11,014 nt of DNA, taken from the NCBI GenBank assembly GCA_000316135.1, contig JH993985.1, positions 27,319 through 38,332 of the forward strand, written 5' to 3'. The DNA comes from Trachipleistophora hominis (Eukaryota; Microsporidia; Pleistophoridae). A program made the translations under genes and the position numbers. This document shows, in pieces, positions 1 through 8,044 of the stretch. The number at the start of each line of letters is the position of its first letter. Position 1 is the first letter of the stretch. Under the pieces are notes generated by a model. That model was not told where the DNA came from. It made no database searches and saw only the letters and a program-made list of their open reading frames with translations.

Positions 1-640
1 ATCATGTGATCTAAGTATAAAACATACACTTAATTTTTCCCAAATCTAACCAACTAGCTTTTGAGTTATCGCTTTATTAATCATGGCTATGCCAATTTTT
101 TTTTTGACTAAAAGAGCTTTATTTGCTATGCCAAATAGGTTAAATATTTTTGGTTCCAAAATTGCTCACAAGTGATATTAAGAACAATCATTTTGGTTCT
201 TTTGATAGTAGGGGATATATTTTGACATCTTGTCTGACATAATCCTTCGTATCAATAAGTTTATCTGGTTGATTTTTAATTATTTTTTGATAGGTTAGAT
301 CTTTCATTGAACTCATAAAAACAGTCGCTAATTATAATTTTTGTTATGACTTAATCTTTTCCTGCTAAAAACGTGTTAATAACCATTTTCATTACCTTGC
401 CGGTTTATGAACTTTCGGTTCGATTAAGACTGAAAATGGCTTTCAGATTAACAAGACATGAACATTCAACCTACACCAGCTATATTATAAAAATGAAGAG
501 ACTCACACGTATCCGATATCACTGCTGGTATATAACTCGATAGATGAACTAACATTTAGGTATTATAGATGCACATAACTAACGCTGAGTATAGATATAT
601 GTTTGTTTATGTACTACGTCATCCATCGATTTATTATTAA

Positions 641-745
641 TGGCGATACGATATACAATCTCTACTCGGTCATAAAGAAGTGACCGAGAAATTACACATC
701 CCAGAATCGCGATTTGACAAATTTTTAAAATTTAATGAAAAATAA
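641..745 (+). pseudogene. short open coding-like relic, no start codon
   Basis: Thirty-four sense codons end in TAA and no ATG opens the frame. The composition is protein-like (mixed charged and hydrophobic residues, with a segment reading KLHIPESRFDKFL) and more GC-balanced than its surroundings. It is preceded in frame by a stop, so if it was coding it is only a fragment. I do not recognise the family. A chance open stretch is the main alternative. Confidence 0.2.
665..688. repeat. perfect 8-bp inverted repeat with 8-nt loop
   Basis: CTCGGTCA at 665-672 is followed after TAAAGAAG by its exact reverse complement TGACCGAG at 681-688. The GC-rich arms stand out in this AT-rich stretch. It could fold as a stem-loop in RNA or serve as a protein site; nothing adjacent indicates a role. 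Confidence 0.5.
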
Positions 746-1021
746 GCGCATCCTATTTTTCTAAATTTATAACATGCAGGAATATTTTCATTTCACGGTA
801 GATATTTTTTTGCTTGAAAGTTCTTTTAATAAACACCTCACATTTCCTCACACACCAAAAAAACTTTCCTGGCGCGCCGACCATGGTCTCAACGACTGTG
901 TTGGTTCATGGGGTAGATAAATTAAACTAATTAACTCAAAATAGAGAACAATAAACTAAAATTGGCTAACAAGCGTATTTACTGAAAAAATGATGGCCCG
1001 CTCCGTCACATAATGTAGTTA

Positions 1022-1132
1022 TCATTGAGTAGCGGCGGAGGTGAGGTTTATTGGGAATTTTATATTAAGCATGTAAGCAAAGAACAAGAAAAGGGTGATG
1101 CCTGCCAGCAATACGGACAACCATGCAAGTGA
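1022..1132 (-). other. alternative-frame 3' tail encoding a final membrane helix
   Basis: Read in the -1 frame relative to the membrane-protein gene, this stretch runs without a stop from the A8 run to TGA at 1022-1024. It encodes a ~20-residue hydrophobic helix (containing LAWLSVLLAGITLFLF) flanked by lysines, then a short polar tail. The matching position in the 237-residue protein at 6203-6916 also carries a lysine-rich stretch followed by a last helix. One extra A in the run, a real -1 ribosomal shift at the A AAA AAT heptamer, or transcript slippage would join it to the gene. Against this, the AATAAA at 1047-1052 would then fall inside the coding part. Confidence 0.5.
1047..1052 (-). terminator. 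candidate poly(A) signal AATAAA
   Basis: TTTATT on the plus strand reads AATAAA in the gene sense, 7 nt past the TAA of the 229-residue frame. Its distance matches the signals after the other two complete genes here (5 and 8 nt). If the -1 frame is the true C-terminus, this hexamer lies within coding sequence. Confidence 0.45.
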
Positions 1133-1749
1133 TTTTTTTTCTCGATCGGGTACCATGAGATAGGCCTATCAGCACTCTTCAATATTTGATCTAACGCGTA
1201 AACAACAATTATTGGCAGGCACACCCACAGCCTATTCAATTGAAACATTAACGCAATAATGGTAAATAGTACCATCAGACCACAATATAGTGCGTTCACA
1301 ATCAAAGTGGCATATACTTCTCTGTTATTCTTGGACATCATATTGAGTGCGTTGCACATCAGGATAACAGTCGTAAGTAGACACAGTGCGGTATTGTAGG
1401 TGTAATATAAACTTAGAATGTAAACGATCGGTGCCAGCAGTGCCATAAAGCCAACGAAATACGCGAGCATGGCCGGAGTACTAAATTCTTCACCACCATA
1501 CAGTTCCAGATAAGGCGCCAGAAATGTGCTTGCCTGCAAGATTATCATCATATAAATATACACAGCAAGTATTAATGGCATTGCATTGGTAAATATGGTC
1601 CAACCGAGTGGTACGAAGAGCAGGCTGTTAAGAAGCAATAACGCGCCTATTAGCACGAGAAACATTCCATTCACAAAGTACATGTTTCTTATCGATTCTA
1701 CTTGATCATTGACCACATTCTTTTTGATGTCATATATTTTCACTGGCAT
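1060..1749 (-). CDS. multispan membrane protein, C-terminus probably out of frame
   Basis: The frame encodes 229 residues with about six hydrophobic segments (roughly 25-47, 55-79, 93-114, 119-138, 147-169 and 172-190), and no signal peptide or catalytic motif that I can name. The ATG at 1749 is supported by a TATA box 18 nt upstream and a CCC motif 3 nt upstream. After Lys205, at an A8 run (1133-1140), the frame changes character: the last 24 residues are Cys-rich and non-membrane, while the -1 frame encodes a clean hydrophobic helix and would give about 242 residues. Spacing and scattered identities suggest distant paralogy with the protein at 6203-6916 (shared IVV...KS.D region, L(I/M)VN...CG region and final helix). 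Function is unknown; a role in a cell or organelle membrane is inference only. An AATAAA lies 7 nt past this stop. Confidence 0.78.
   Translation of the reverse strand: MPVKIYDIKKNVVNDQVESIRNMYFVNGMFLVLIGALLLLNSLLFVPLGWTIFTNAMPLILAVYIYMMIILQASTFLAPYLELYGGEEFSTPAMLAYFVGFMALLAPIVYILSLYYTYNTALCLLTTVILMCNALNMMSKNNREVYATLIVNALYCGLMVLFTIIALMFQLNRLWVCLPIIVVYALDQILKSADRPISWYPIEKKNHLHGCPYCWQASPFSCSLLTCLI
1133..1140 (-). repeat. A8 homopolymer at the frame break
   Basis: Eight T on the plus strand (A8 in the coding sense) follow the GAG codon for Glu203. In the coding sense the run contains the heptamer A AAA AAT in the phase expected of a -1 slippery site. Homopolymers of this length are also prone to sequencing indels. 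Confidence 0.7.
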
Positions 1750-1951
1750 GTAGGGATGGTGATGGATGGTATTTATAGATGTTAATTTTGCTGTTTATGG
1801 CCTCTGTGTGCATTTTTGCAGATAAATTGGCCGCTAAATTAAAGACACGCGCTGGTCAAGATTAACCGTATAAGTGTGGTATAAGATTAAAATCACCAGC
1901 TAAAGTGGTGATGTCTAAAATAAAGGGATTTATACTTTGTAGGAGGGAAAT
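1750..1951. promoter_or_regulatory. possible divergent promoter region
   Basis: About 200 bp separate the leftward membrane-protein start from the rightward small frame at 1952. The left edge carries the CTATAAATACC box. The right edge carries a weaker TTTATA at 1929-1934, 17 nt before the ATG, and a GGAGGG just before it. The stretch also contains the imperfect dyad CACCAGCTAAAGTGGTG near 1896-1912. Function of the right-hand promoter depends on whether the small frame is a gene. Confidence 0.35.
1768..1778 (-). promoter_or_regulatory. TATA-box element CTATAAATACC, 18 nt before ATG
   Basis: In the gene sense this 11-mer is identical to the one upstream of the membrane-protein gene at 6203. 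The spacer to the ATG is 18 nt (1750-1767) and contains CCCTAC directly before the start. CCC- or GGG-like motifs immediately before starts are known microsporidian signals. With transcription initiating some 25-30 nt past a TATA box, the mRNA would begin at or near the start codon. Confidence 0.65.
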
Positions 1952-2107
1952 ATGATGGTAGAAAAGTCTACAAACTTCGAAATATCGGCAGCAAATGTAA
2001 AACAGGACCAGAATAAAAGAAATAACATGTTTAGTGACGTTTCAAAAAACACGAATATCTGTGCAGACCTGAATGCCTCACATATATACCGAGAGGACGA
2101 TAACTAG
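1952..2107 (+). CDS. small 51-residue reading frame, possibly a frame-shifted gene
   Basis: ATG at 1952 (with a second ATG at 1955) opens 51 codons ending in TAG. Composition is protein-like: charged and polar, with Asn, Lys, Asp and Glu spread evenly and little of the Phe/Ile/Tyr excess seen in chance frames here. TTTATA lies 17 nt upstream and GGAGGG 4 nt upstream, the arrangement seen before the larger genes. Just past the TAG, the +1 frame continues in the same style for 18 codons (2106-2159) and ends in TAA at 2160-2162, so a single-base insertion may have split a protein of about 70 residues. I do not recognise it. It could be a working small gene, a broken one, or chance. Confidence 0.35.
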   Translation: MMVEKSTNFEISAANVKQDQNKRNNMFSDVSKNTNICADLNASHIYREDDN

Positions 2108-3518
2108 GGTGGCACAGCATCTTGAACATGGATACACTGAAAAAACCAAACGGGAATTATAAATATTATTTGCACATTTAACTTTTTTAGTTTTAAACAC
2201 TTTTTTTGGCGAAAACCGCATCATTTGAAAGTTAGTCTTTCAAAATTATTTTTTTGAGAATGCTCGCCAAGCTATTCTTTTCAAACAAAAATAGATAAAA
2301 TTCTACAACATACCTGTAACATTTACATTTCTACTCCTTCCGCACTAATAAACATTTTTTTGGCTAATTAGTACAGGATGAATTTGTGCATTTAACTACA
2401 AATTACTTTTAATTAAGTCTCTAGCTCTGTACAATAAATCTGAAAGAATTGAAAAATCTTAGATGTTAGGTAAATAATTGATATGCGTTAATATGATAGT
2501 CTTACTTTTATTGATATATGGCGTGATACTACCTATATGATATGATTTTTGATAATATGTAGTATTTAATGATGCAGGATCTTAAATATATTCTATTATG
2601 AACAGTGTATATACATTTCCTGAGTTATCATCCAATATGGTTATTACAGATTAAGGTTTTAAGCACAATTTATTCTTCTATATGGACATCTACTACGTAA
2701 ATTCCATTTATTTAACGTATGTTTTGAGATAATACCTTCTTCTTTCGGTTACAACGCGAGAGACAGCCTGGTCCATTACGTATGGTCAAATAAGATTATT
2801 AAAACAACACGAGATACGAAAACAATAGTTTCAAACCATTTAAAAATTTATTGTTGTAAAATATACAGGCTATATTGATAGTTAGGTCCACGTTGATGGG
2901 ACTTAATTATCAATTAAGATTGTTAATTACTGTTTTACTAAAAACGTACTAAAATATATATTTTAACCTATATATAATATAATCCTAGTACTTTGGTTAG
3001 TAGTGATTAAACTTCCGCGTTTCGGTAAGATGAAATTGCACGTAGTGAGGAACATCAATATAATTAATTACGGCTATGAACTATTTATTTGCCACATAAT
3101 ATAAACGAAGCCATTTCTAAATATAGAAATAGCGCAGAGAACAATTCCATGCATGGGGATTTATTAACAATGTAAGTTAGAATATATTTAATTCAGTCAT
3201 AATGCCGAGGCAATTAAGACCGCTATCCGTATCATAAACGATGCGTAAAATACCATGGGAAAAATGTTAGACCACTGTTATTATTTTCAATAAACGGTAC
3301 GTTATTGAGTTCATATTACCCTTTTTCAATAACATTTTAGGTTTGTTTATCAGTTTAATGATAATAATAGAATAGCATCATGTCTCAATAAACACGACTA
3401 TTTACATTTATTAATTATAACTGAGAATCCTTCTATCACCATAGGATACGCATCTACACCTTTTAAAAAATTAGCTTAGTATTTTTGTTTTGATGTGTAA
3501 AATATTGAATTATTTTAT

Positions 3519-3900
3519 TTATTGGCACAGTTTTACATATATCACAACTTTCCCGATAGAATAATATAGTGTGCAAGTAATTGCTATTGCACAATAATCC
3601 AAATATAGACCAACGAACATGTTCTGTTTTGTATAACCCGTTGTAAACCGCTGAGCATCCAAAATGGATAATTCAGCATTGAGTATTAAATGCGTATTTT
3701 TCTTCACCATTGATTTTTCCATAAAAGCTGTTATTGTTTTAACAAAAGCGCCTTTATTCATCCTTTCACAGACGCCACAACATACAAACACTCTTCGATT
3801 CACGCGGTCTAACTAGAGCCATAGGCCGTTGATTCATGAATTTTAAGATACGGGGGTGTGTACGGTCCCAACATTTCGTGCTCGTGCCTATCTTGAACCA
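3519..3900 (-). pseudogene. possible decayed coding stretch, two frames
   Basis: On the minus strand an 80-codon ATG frame (3761 down to 3519) is preceded by a different frame that stays open for about 40 codons (roughly 3775-3898) and has protein-like composition, including MNQRPMALVRPRESKS. The stretch is more GC-balanced than the flanking DNA. Two adjacent protein-like frames in different phase would fit an old gene with a frameshift. No family is recognised, and chance remains a real alternative. Confidence 0.2.
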
Positions 3901-4282
3901 GAAATGAAATATATTGTTTTAAAGTACACGTTAAAATTATCAATTAACAATTTCAAGTGTTCTACTGGGCTACCAAACAACCTTTATTTTCTTTATAAGC
4001 AATTAAAATATTTTTTGTGACTTAATGGTACTTTGTCTTCGTTCCGCTGATTTTTAACATCCTATAACTCGTTGTATCACAAAGGATTAACAAATTCTCA
4101 CTAAATTATTATTATCCTTTTTTCTGCAATACCTCCATAGGGTTTATCGACATGGTTAGTGAGACGTATTTTCGTGGTTATACAATTATTTTTTTATCGT
4201 AGTTTGTGTTTTTTTCGTTACTAGTTTACAGAAATGTTTAGACATGCCCAAATATTTATATTTCTGTAGTATCTCCATTGTT

Positions 4283-4474
4283 TTACATACTAGCAATATA
4301 AATATTGTCAAAAAGCGCTGCCGTACTGTATATTATTATGTGTAGTAATAGTTCTGTTAGTCGTATCATATAATACTTCTCACTCTTTACATTTTTTAAA
4401 TAGTGATTCAACCTACACACGACACAAATAAAGTACAGTGGTTGTCTTTTAATAGGTTCATAGTAACTAAACAT
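4283..4474 (-). other. 63-codon frame with TATA-like element, doubtful
   Basis: An ATG at 4474 opens 63 codons ending at 4283. CTATAAAAA (4491-4499 on the minus strand) lies 16 nt upstream, close to the spacing seen at the real genes. However, A/T-rich DNA throws up such boxes often, the encoded sequence is rich in Ile, Leu and Tyr as expected by chance, and no poly(A) signal or motif supports it. Confidence 0.15.
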
Positions 4475-5365
4475 TGCTTATTCTCTAACATTTTTATAGT
4501 TTACTAGGTCAGTATTTTAGCACAAATGGAACAGTTTTTATATTTTTTGTAATACATCATCATATAGTTCCACAAAACTTGTTTTTACCTTGAAATTGTT
4601 CCTTATTTCCAATGAATAGTTTTTCATCTGTTTAATTTGACAATGAATGTTTCCCAATCTGTGCCAAACAAAGCAGTCCAAATTTTGTAGAAAGGAACAT
4701 AATGTAGGAAAAAAGCAATATGTACGAAACAATCTAAAGTAAATTGTTTCAATAATTGCACAATATGTTAAGAATTACCAATTCAACGTATATTATCCAA
4801 TTAGCTACCATTAAGTACATTTTATTGGCGCAGCTGAATATGAACAAACGATTTAATACTACTATGAATAGGAAAAGCGGAATAATTGATCCTAATTAAC
4901 TTAATATTGATGGCTTATATTAAATATGATATACTACTGCGTTTTTAGTGGTTTATACTAATTCATGGTGGCTACCACCTTAAGGAGAAAGCGAACATTA
5001 TTGCCAATTTTAGGACAAGTGATTCTTTTATGGTTATTATTTATGATATAAGGTCAATAATGTGTGGTATAAATGCACAAATAACAAATACATGCGACTG
5101 TTTTTAATAGTGAAGTATTAATACGAATACACATCTTTTTTGCTTGTAAATTTTCTAAAATATTTAATTCTGTATAACTGGTTATTTCTTTATTTGATTT
5201 TAACTTTTAATCCAAGAAAATTTTCTATAATTGATTTATGAAACACGCCACAATACTCATAAGCCTAGCCCATTTTAGATACTTAGAACGCCGCCATATG
5301 CGTTATAAAAATCTTTTTATTAAAAGTACTCCATTTATCCTTTCATACACCTTATAATATTCACA

Positions 5366-5457
5366 CATTTTTTAGGGACCGGTATCGTCTTACGTACTCT
5401 GCACTATGATACATTTTTTAAGGACAGTTATCGTCTTATGTACTTTACACTATGATA
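5366..5457. repeat. 46-bp tandem duplication, two copies
   Basis: Copies begin at 5366 and 5412, each starting CATTTTTTA and running through GGTATCGTCTTACGTACT or its variant to CACTATGATA. They differ at several positions, mostly C-to-T or G-to-A changes in the second copy, so the duplication is not recent. It lies in non-coding DNA. Confidence 0.7.
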
Positions 5458-6174
5458 ATATTTCGCCCATATAAATTGATTAAGCTTAATTATAGCAAAA
5501 ATAACTCATTTATTAATATTCACAGATTTTATAAAGACATGTTATCCACGACATATAACATTAATACACCACGTATGGGCGGTGTTATATAATACAATGA
5601 GTTGCTGTTGATTTTTAATGTGATATTACACCTTTAATTTAACTGTAAAATATTTAATAATCAGTGTTTTGGATAAGAAGGGATTTATTTGATTGTGGTA
5701 TCTATTCATTAGGGTTAACAGGTATGGTACTAGTATTAAGAACCATTGGGGAAAAATGTCCATAGCAACCTATAACCATGAATATATCGCCTGTTTTATT
5801 TCCATTCAACATTTTTTGATCTACCGGTTCATTCATACCAATAAAGTCTACTTCTTCGTCACCAACAATTACACCTTGTACATATTTTCATTTATTCAAC
5901 ATTGTTTACGTACATTTATATTGCCAGCACATAGATATATCCTGGTGTTGCCTGTGATAGGCTGCATTAAATCAACACAATTTTTTCATTTCATATAACT
6001 ATTTTTTACCTGCATACACATTATTCAATGTTCAGCCACCACATACATAATATATCCCCATTTACAACCCGCCACTACACTACCTTCTGTATTCCCCTTA
6101 ACAAAGCCATTTAACCAAATTCACGCAAATTGCGCCTCACCATTCCATAAATCCATAAAAGCGCAAATAACAAT
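5458..6174. other. spacer grading into a C-rich, G-poor upstream tract
   Basis: The left part is AT-rich with no supported gene; a 101-codon frame at 5693-5998 starts at TTG, lacks motifs and is probably chance. From about 6030 the plus strand becomes C/A-rich with very few G, up to the TATA box of the gene at 6203. A comparable G-poor tract precedes the histone gene, so this looks like a property of upstream regions in this genome rather than coding sequence. Confidence 0.45.
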
Positions 6175-6185
6175 CTATAAATACC
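6175..6185 (+). promoter_or_regulatory. TATA-box element CTATAAATACC, 17 nt before ATG
   Basis: This 11-mer is identical to the element upstream of the other membrane-protein gene and sits at nearly the same distance from its ATG (17 versus 18 nt). The spacer ends CACACCT, a weak version of the C-rich start-site motif. The match supports the ATG at 6203 over the internal one at 6239. Confidence 0.65.
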
Positions 6186-6202
6186 TGCACACAATCACAC
6201 CT

Positions 6203-6916
6203 ATGCATTTGAGAACAAAGAAAATATCAATCTATAACATGAGCTCTGGCTGGGACAAGGCAACACTCCTGAAATTCATGCTGCCAATCATGTTGCTCGC
6301 ATCGCTAACAATGTGTGTAATTGCTACAATATGGGGCGATTTGCATACCAACAAGCTATTCGAAACCACATTCATTGTAGTAAGCATAGCCACCTTCGCA
6401 TACATCATTTTTGTTGAAGTAGAGAAGTACATTCTTGGCACCAATAAGACGAATAAGGACAGTGTGAACGCGTTTCTAATGTACGGTCTGATTATAATAG
6501 CAACTGTGGCTGTCATTTACACGTTTATCAATTGTTATGAACAGCTGCCACTGTTACCAGCATTTGGTTTTCTACTTACGAACGTGACAGGTATATTTAC
6601 GGGATCTCCAGGTGGAATTTCACTGATGGTCAACATTGCTTTACTACTGTTGTGTGGGTTTGCCGCATTTGTGCAGGCCAAAACTTCATATGAAATAACA
6701 GGCACTCTGTCATTCCTGATTGTTGTAGCGTTTGGTATCAAGAGCGTTTTCTTTAAGAGTACTGATGACGATAAGAAGAAGAAGGATGAAGGAGTGTTGA
6801 AGTATTTAACACTCGTTATAGCATTAATAGCGGCTGTACTGTTTATGTATACGTTGGTAAACAGCGAGCTGTATTATGATGCACTGTTTTCTCAGAAAGA
6901 CGCGGTGAGTAATTGA
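6203..6916 (+). CDS. multispan membrane protein of unknown function
   Basis: The gene encodes 237 residues with six or seven hydrophobic segments (about 22-43, 52-71, 88-109, 117-133, 139-158, 164-184 and 199-219). A highly charged loop of Asp and Lys residues (187-196) precedes the last helix. The N-terminus is basic and not a clear cleaved signal. A second ATG (codon 13, at 6239) is possible, but the TATA spacing favours 6203. Segment order, the loop before the last helix, and short shared patterns (LMVN...CG near 141-152, IVV near 173-175, KS.D near 185-188) suggest a distant paralogue of the protein at 1060-1749. No transporter or enzyme motif is recognisable, so substrate and location are unknown. 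AATAAA follows the TGA by 5 nt. Confidence 0.82.
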   Translation: MHLRTKKISIYNMSSGWDKATLLKFMLPIMLLASLTMCVIATIWGDLHTNKLFETTFIVVSIATFAYIIFVEVEKYILGTNKTNKDSVNAFLMYGLIIIATVAVIYTFINCYEQLPLLPAFGFLLTNVTGIFTGSPGGISLMVNIALLLLCGFAAFVQAKTSYEITGTLSFLIVVAFGIKSVFFKSTDDDKKKKDEGVLKYLTLVIALIAAVLFMYTLVNSELYYDALFSQKDAVSN

Positions 6917-6921
6917 TAAGA

Positions 6922-6927
6922 AATAAA
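6922..6927 (+). terminator. candidate poly(A) signal AATAAA
   Basis: The hexamer lies 5 nt after the TGA of the 237-residue membrane protein, implying a very short 3' UTR. Confidence 0.55.
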
Positions 6928-6989
6928 GATTGATAAGTAAAAATTTCTGATCACGTGTTTTTTGTTCAAACCTTCTTTTTTTAATTGTT

Positions 6990-7137
6990 ATTTTACCATT
7001 ACATTGTTTATTGCACTGTTCTACTAATTTTACCATTACATTGCTTATTGAGCTGTTCTACTAATTTTACCATTACGTTACTTATTGCACTGTTCTACTA
7101 ATTTTACCATTACATTGTTTATTGCACTGTTCTACTT
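6990..7137. repeat. 37-bp tandem repeat, four copies
   Basis: Copies begin at 6990, 7027, 7064 and 7101, each starting ATTTTACCATTAC and ending in CTGTTCTACT plus one or two bases. They differ by only a few substitutions; the first and fourth are nearly identical. It lies about 70 bp past the membrane-protein stop. The period is not a multiple of three and no frame spans it meaningfully, so it is a non-coding minisatellite. Confidence 0.9.
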
Positions 7138-7183
7138 GTTAGTGCTGCAATTTAAAAAATTTATAAATTAATTGTTAATTTGA

Positions 7184-7607
7184 TTATATCAAAGATTTAT
7201 TACGATCAGACCGTATGATGATCATGGTATATGGTGTAACTATACGATTGATAACGACGTACTGCACAATTCGTGTACCAGTAATACGCTGTTATTGCTG
7301 AGCAATGGCAAGCACTATGGTAAAAAGTGTGCCTGTGAACAAATGATAAATGGCTATGGTCAGGCCAGCGAATCAGAAGAGTTAATTGATTAGGCAGAGT
7401 GTAAGAAGGAGATAATTGAACAGATTTTTAATAAAAAAACGAAATAAAACAGCAAGAAACAAATGGAATGGTAAGCAAATTAAAAATTAATTTATGATAC
7501 GAAAGGCTGTACGAAATAACAAAAGAAATTAATAAACGATGGCAATGGTTAGTCTCAGCAGATCAGAGGAGTATCATGTGTGGTATGAAGTGCTAAAGGT
7601 ATTCTAA
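7184..7607 (+). pseudogene. broken coding sequence, several frames
   Basis: An open frame without ATG runs from 7184 to a TAG at 7391-7393. It has strongly protein-like, GC-balanced sequence (for example SNGKHYGKKCACEQ) and continues in the same frame with charged residues to TAA at 7445-7447. Downstream, one frame is open from about 7495 (YERLYEITKEINKRWQW) and the next frame takes over at 7539-7607 (SRSEEYHVWYEVLKVF). Successive protein-like pieces with an internal stop and phase changes indicate a decayed rightward gene. I cannot name the family. Whether it was one gene or two is not clear. Confidence 0.4.
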
Positions 7608-8044
7608 GCGTTTTTTAAAAAAGTGAAATAAGCAAAACGATTCTCATAACATAATACAAACAAACGTATTGTTACCAGGAACCGCACACATTATTCGTAA
7701 TGTATACCGTTTTTGAAGTACTTCAATGCTCTTTTCATCCTACGCACTAAAATATCTCAAAATAGCAAATTTTTGCGTCCTATGATCAAATCGGCTTTTG
7801 CTACTTGACAAGAGCGTGAAAGATATAATCACAACGATTAAACACACCTTTAGTACAACAGTATTATCAGATAGTTTAGTAATTACGGGCGTGCAGCATG
7901 CAAACATTATTTTATACGGTTTATGATAGTATACCTCGTGTTAATTTACATTTTGATGAAGTTTCCTGTTTAAAAGAACAGATTATCATTTTTTCATTTT
8001 ATTACCTCCATTTTTAGCCTCAATTACCTGTTTTTCAAAACCAT
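7608..8044. other. AT-rich spacer with weak coding traces
   Basis: No intact gene. On the minus strand around 7700-7800 there are short protein-like pieces separated by a stop (CQVAKADLIIGRKNLLF, then RRMKRALKYFKNGIHYE), which may belong to another relic. The evidence is too thin for a separate gene call. Confidence 0.3.

Larger units (their letters stand above)
1..1021. other. AT-rich spacer without an intact gene
   Basis: No convincing intact coding region is visible on either strand. Homopolymers and short A/T runs dominate. Two local exceptions stand out: a 34-codon open stretch with a hairpin at its start (641-745), and a GC-rich island near 869-920 where a C-rich leader precedes an ATG that opens only 15 codons. 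Both read more like decayed gene pieces than working genes. The 3' end of the leftward membrane-protein gene lies just to the right. Confidence 0.6.
2163..5365. other. long AT-rich gene desert
   Basis: Over 3 kb with no frame I would call a gene. Scattered open stretches occur: 2663-2878 (+), 71 codons without ATG; 3519-3761 (-), 80 codons from an ATG; and 4283-4474 (-), 63 codons from an ATG with CTATAAAAA 16 nt upstream. None has a recognisable motif. Two short perfect inverted repeats are visible (2902-2918 and 3113-3130) but such AT palindromes are expected here. The pattern suggests degenerating intergenic DNA, perhaps old genes or transposons beyond recognition. Confidence 0.55.

Noticed and set aside
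405..470. GGTTCGATT string resembling a tRNA T-loop
   Set aside because: No 5-bp stem closes around it and no acceptor or anticodon stem can be paired at the right distance.
641..745. IQSLLGH in the open fragment as a tyrosine recombinase signature, or KLHIPESRF as a phosphodiesterase segment
   Set aside because: Each match covers only a few residues, no other conserved part of either family is nearby, and the fragment is 34 codons long.
1941..1951. AGGAGGG before the ATG at 1952 read as a bacterial ribosome binding site
   Set aside because: The window is eukaryotic by its histone H2B and TATA/poly(A) layout; a GGG-like microsporidian start motif or chance is a better reading.
2663..2878. 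71-codon open stretch on the plus strand
   Set aside because: No ATG opens it and no family is recognised. One open stretch of this length among six frames over 11 kb is not surprising.
4538..4732. 64-codon open frame on the minus strand
   Set aside because: It begins with TTG, has no motif, and has composition typical of chance frames.
5693..5998. 101-codon open frame on the plus strand
   Set aside because: It starts with TTG, is rich in Ile, Phe, Tyr and His as chance AT-rich frames are, and lacks TATA spacing and motifs.
6232..7036. minus-strand open frames opposite the 237-residue membrane protein
   Set aside because: They overlap a well-supported gene in antisense and have no independent promoter or motif.
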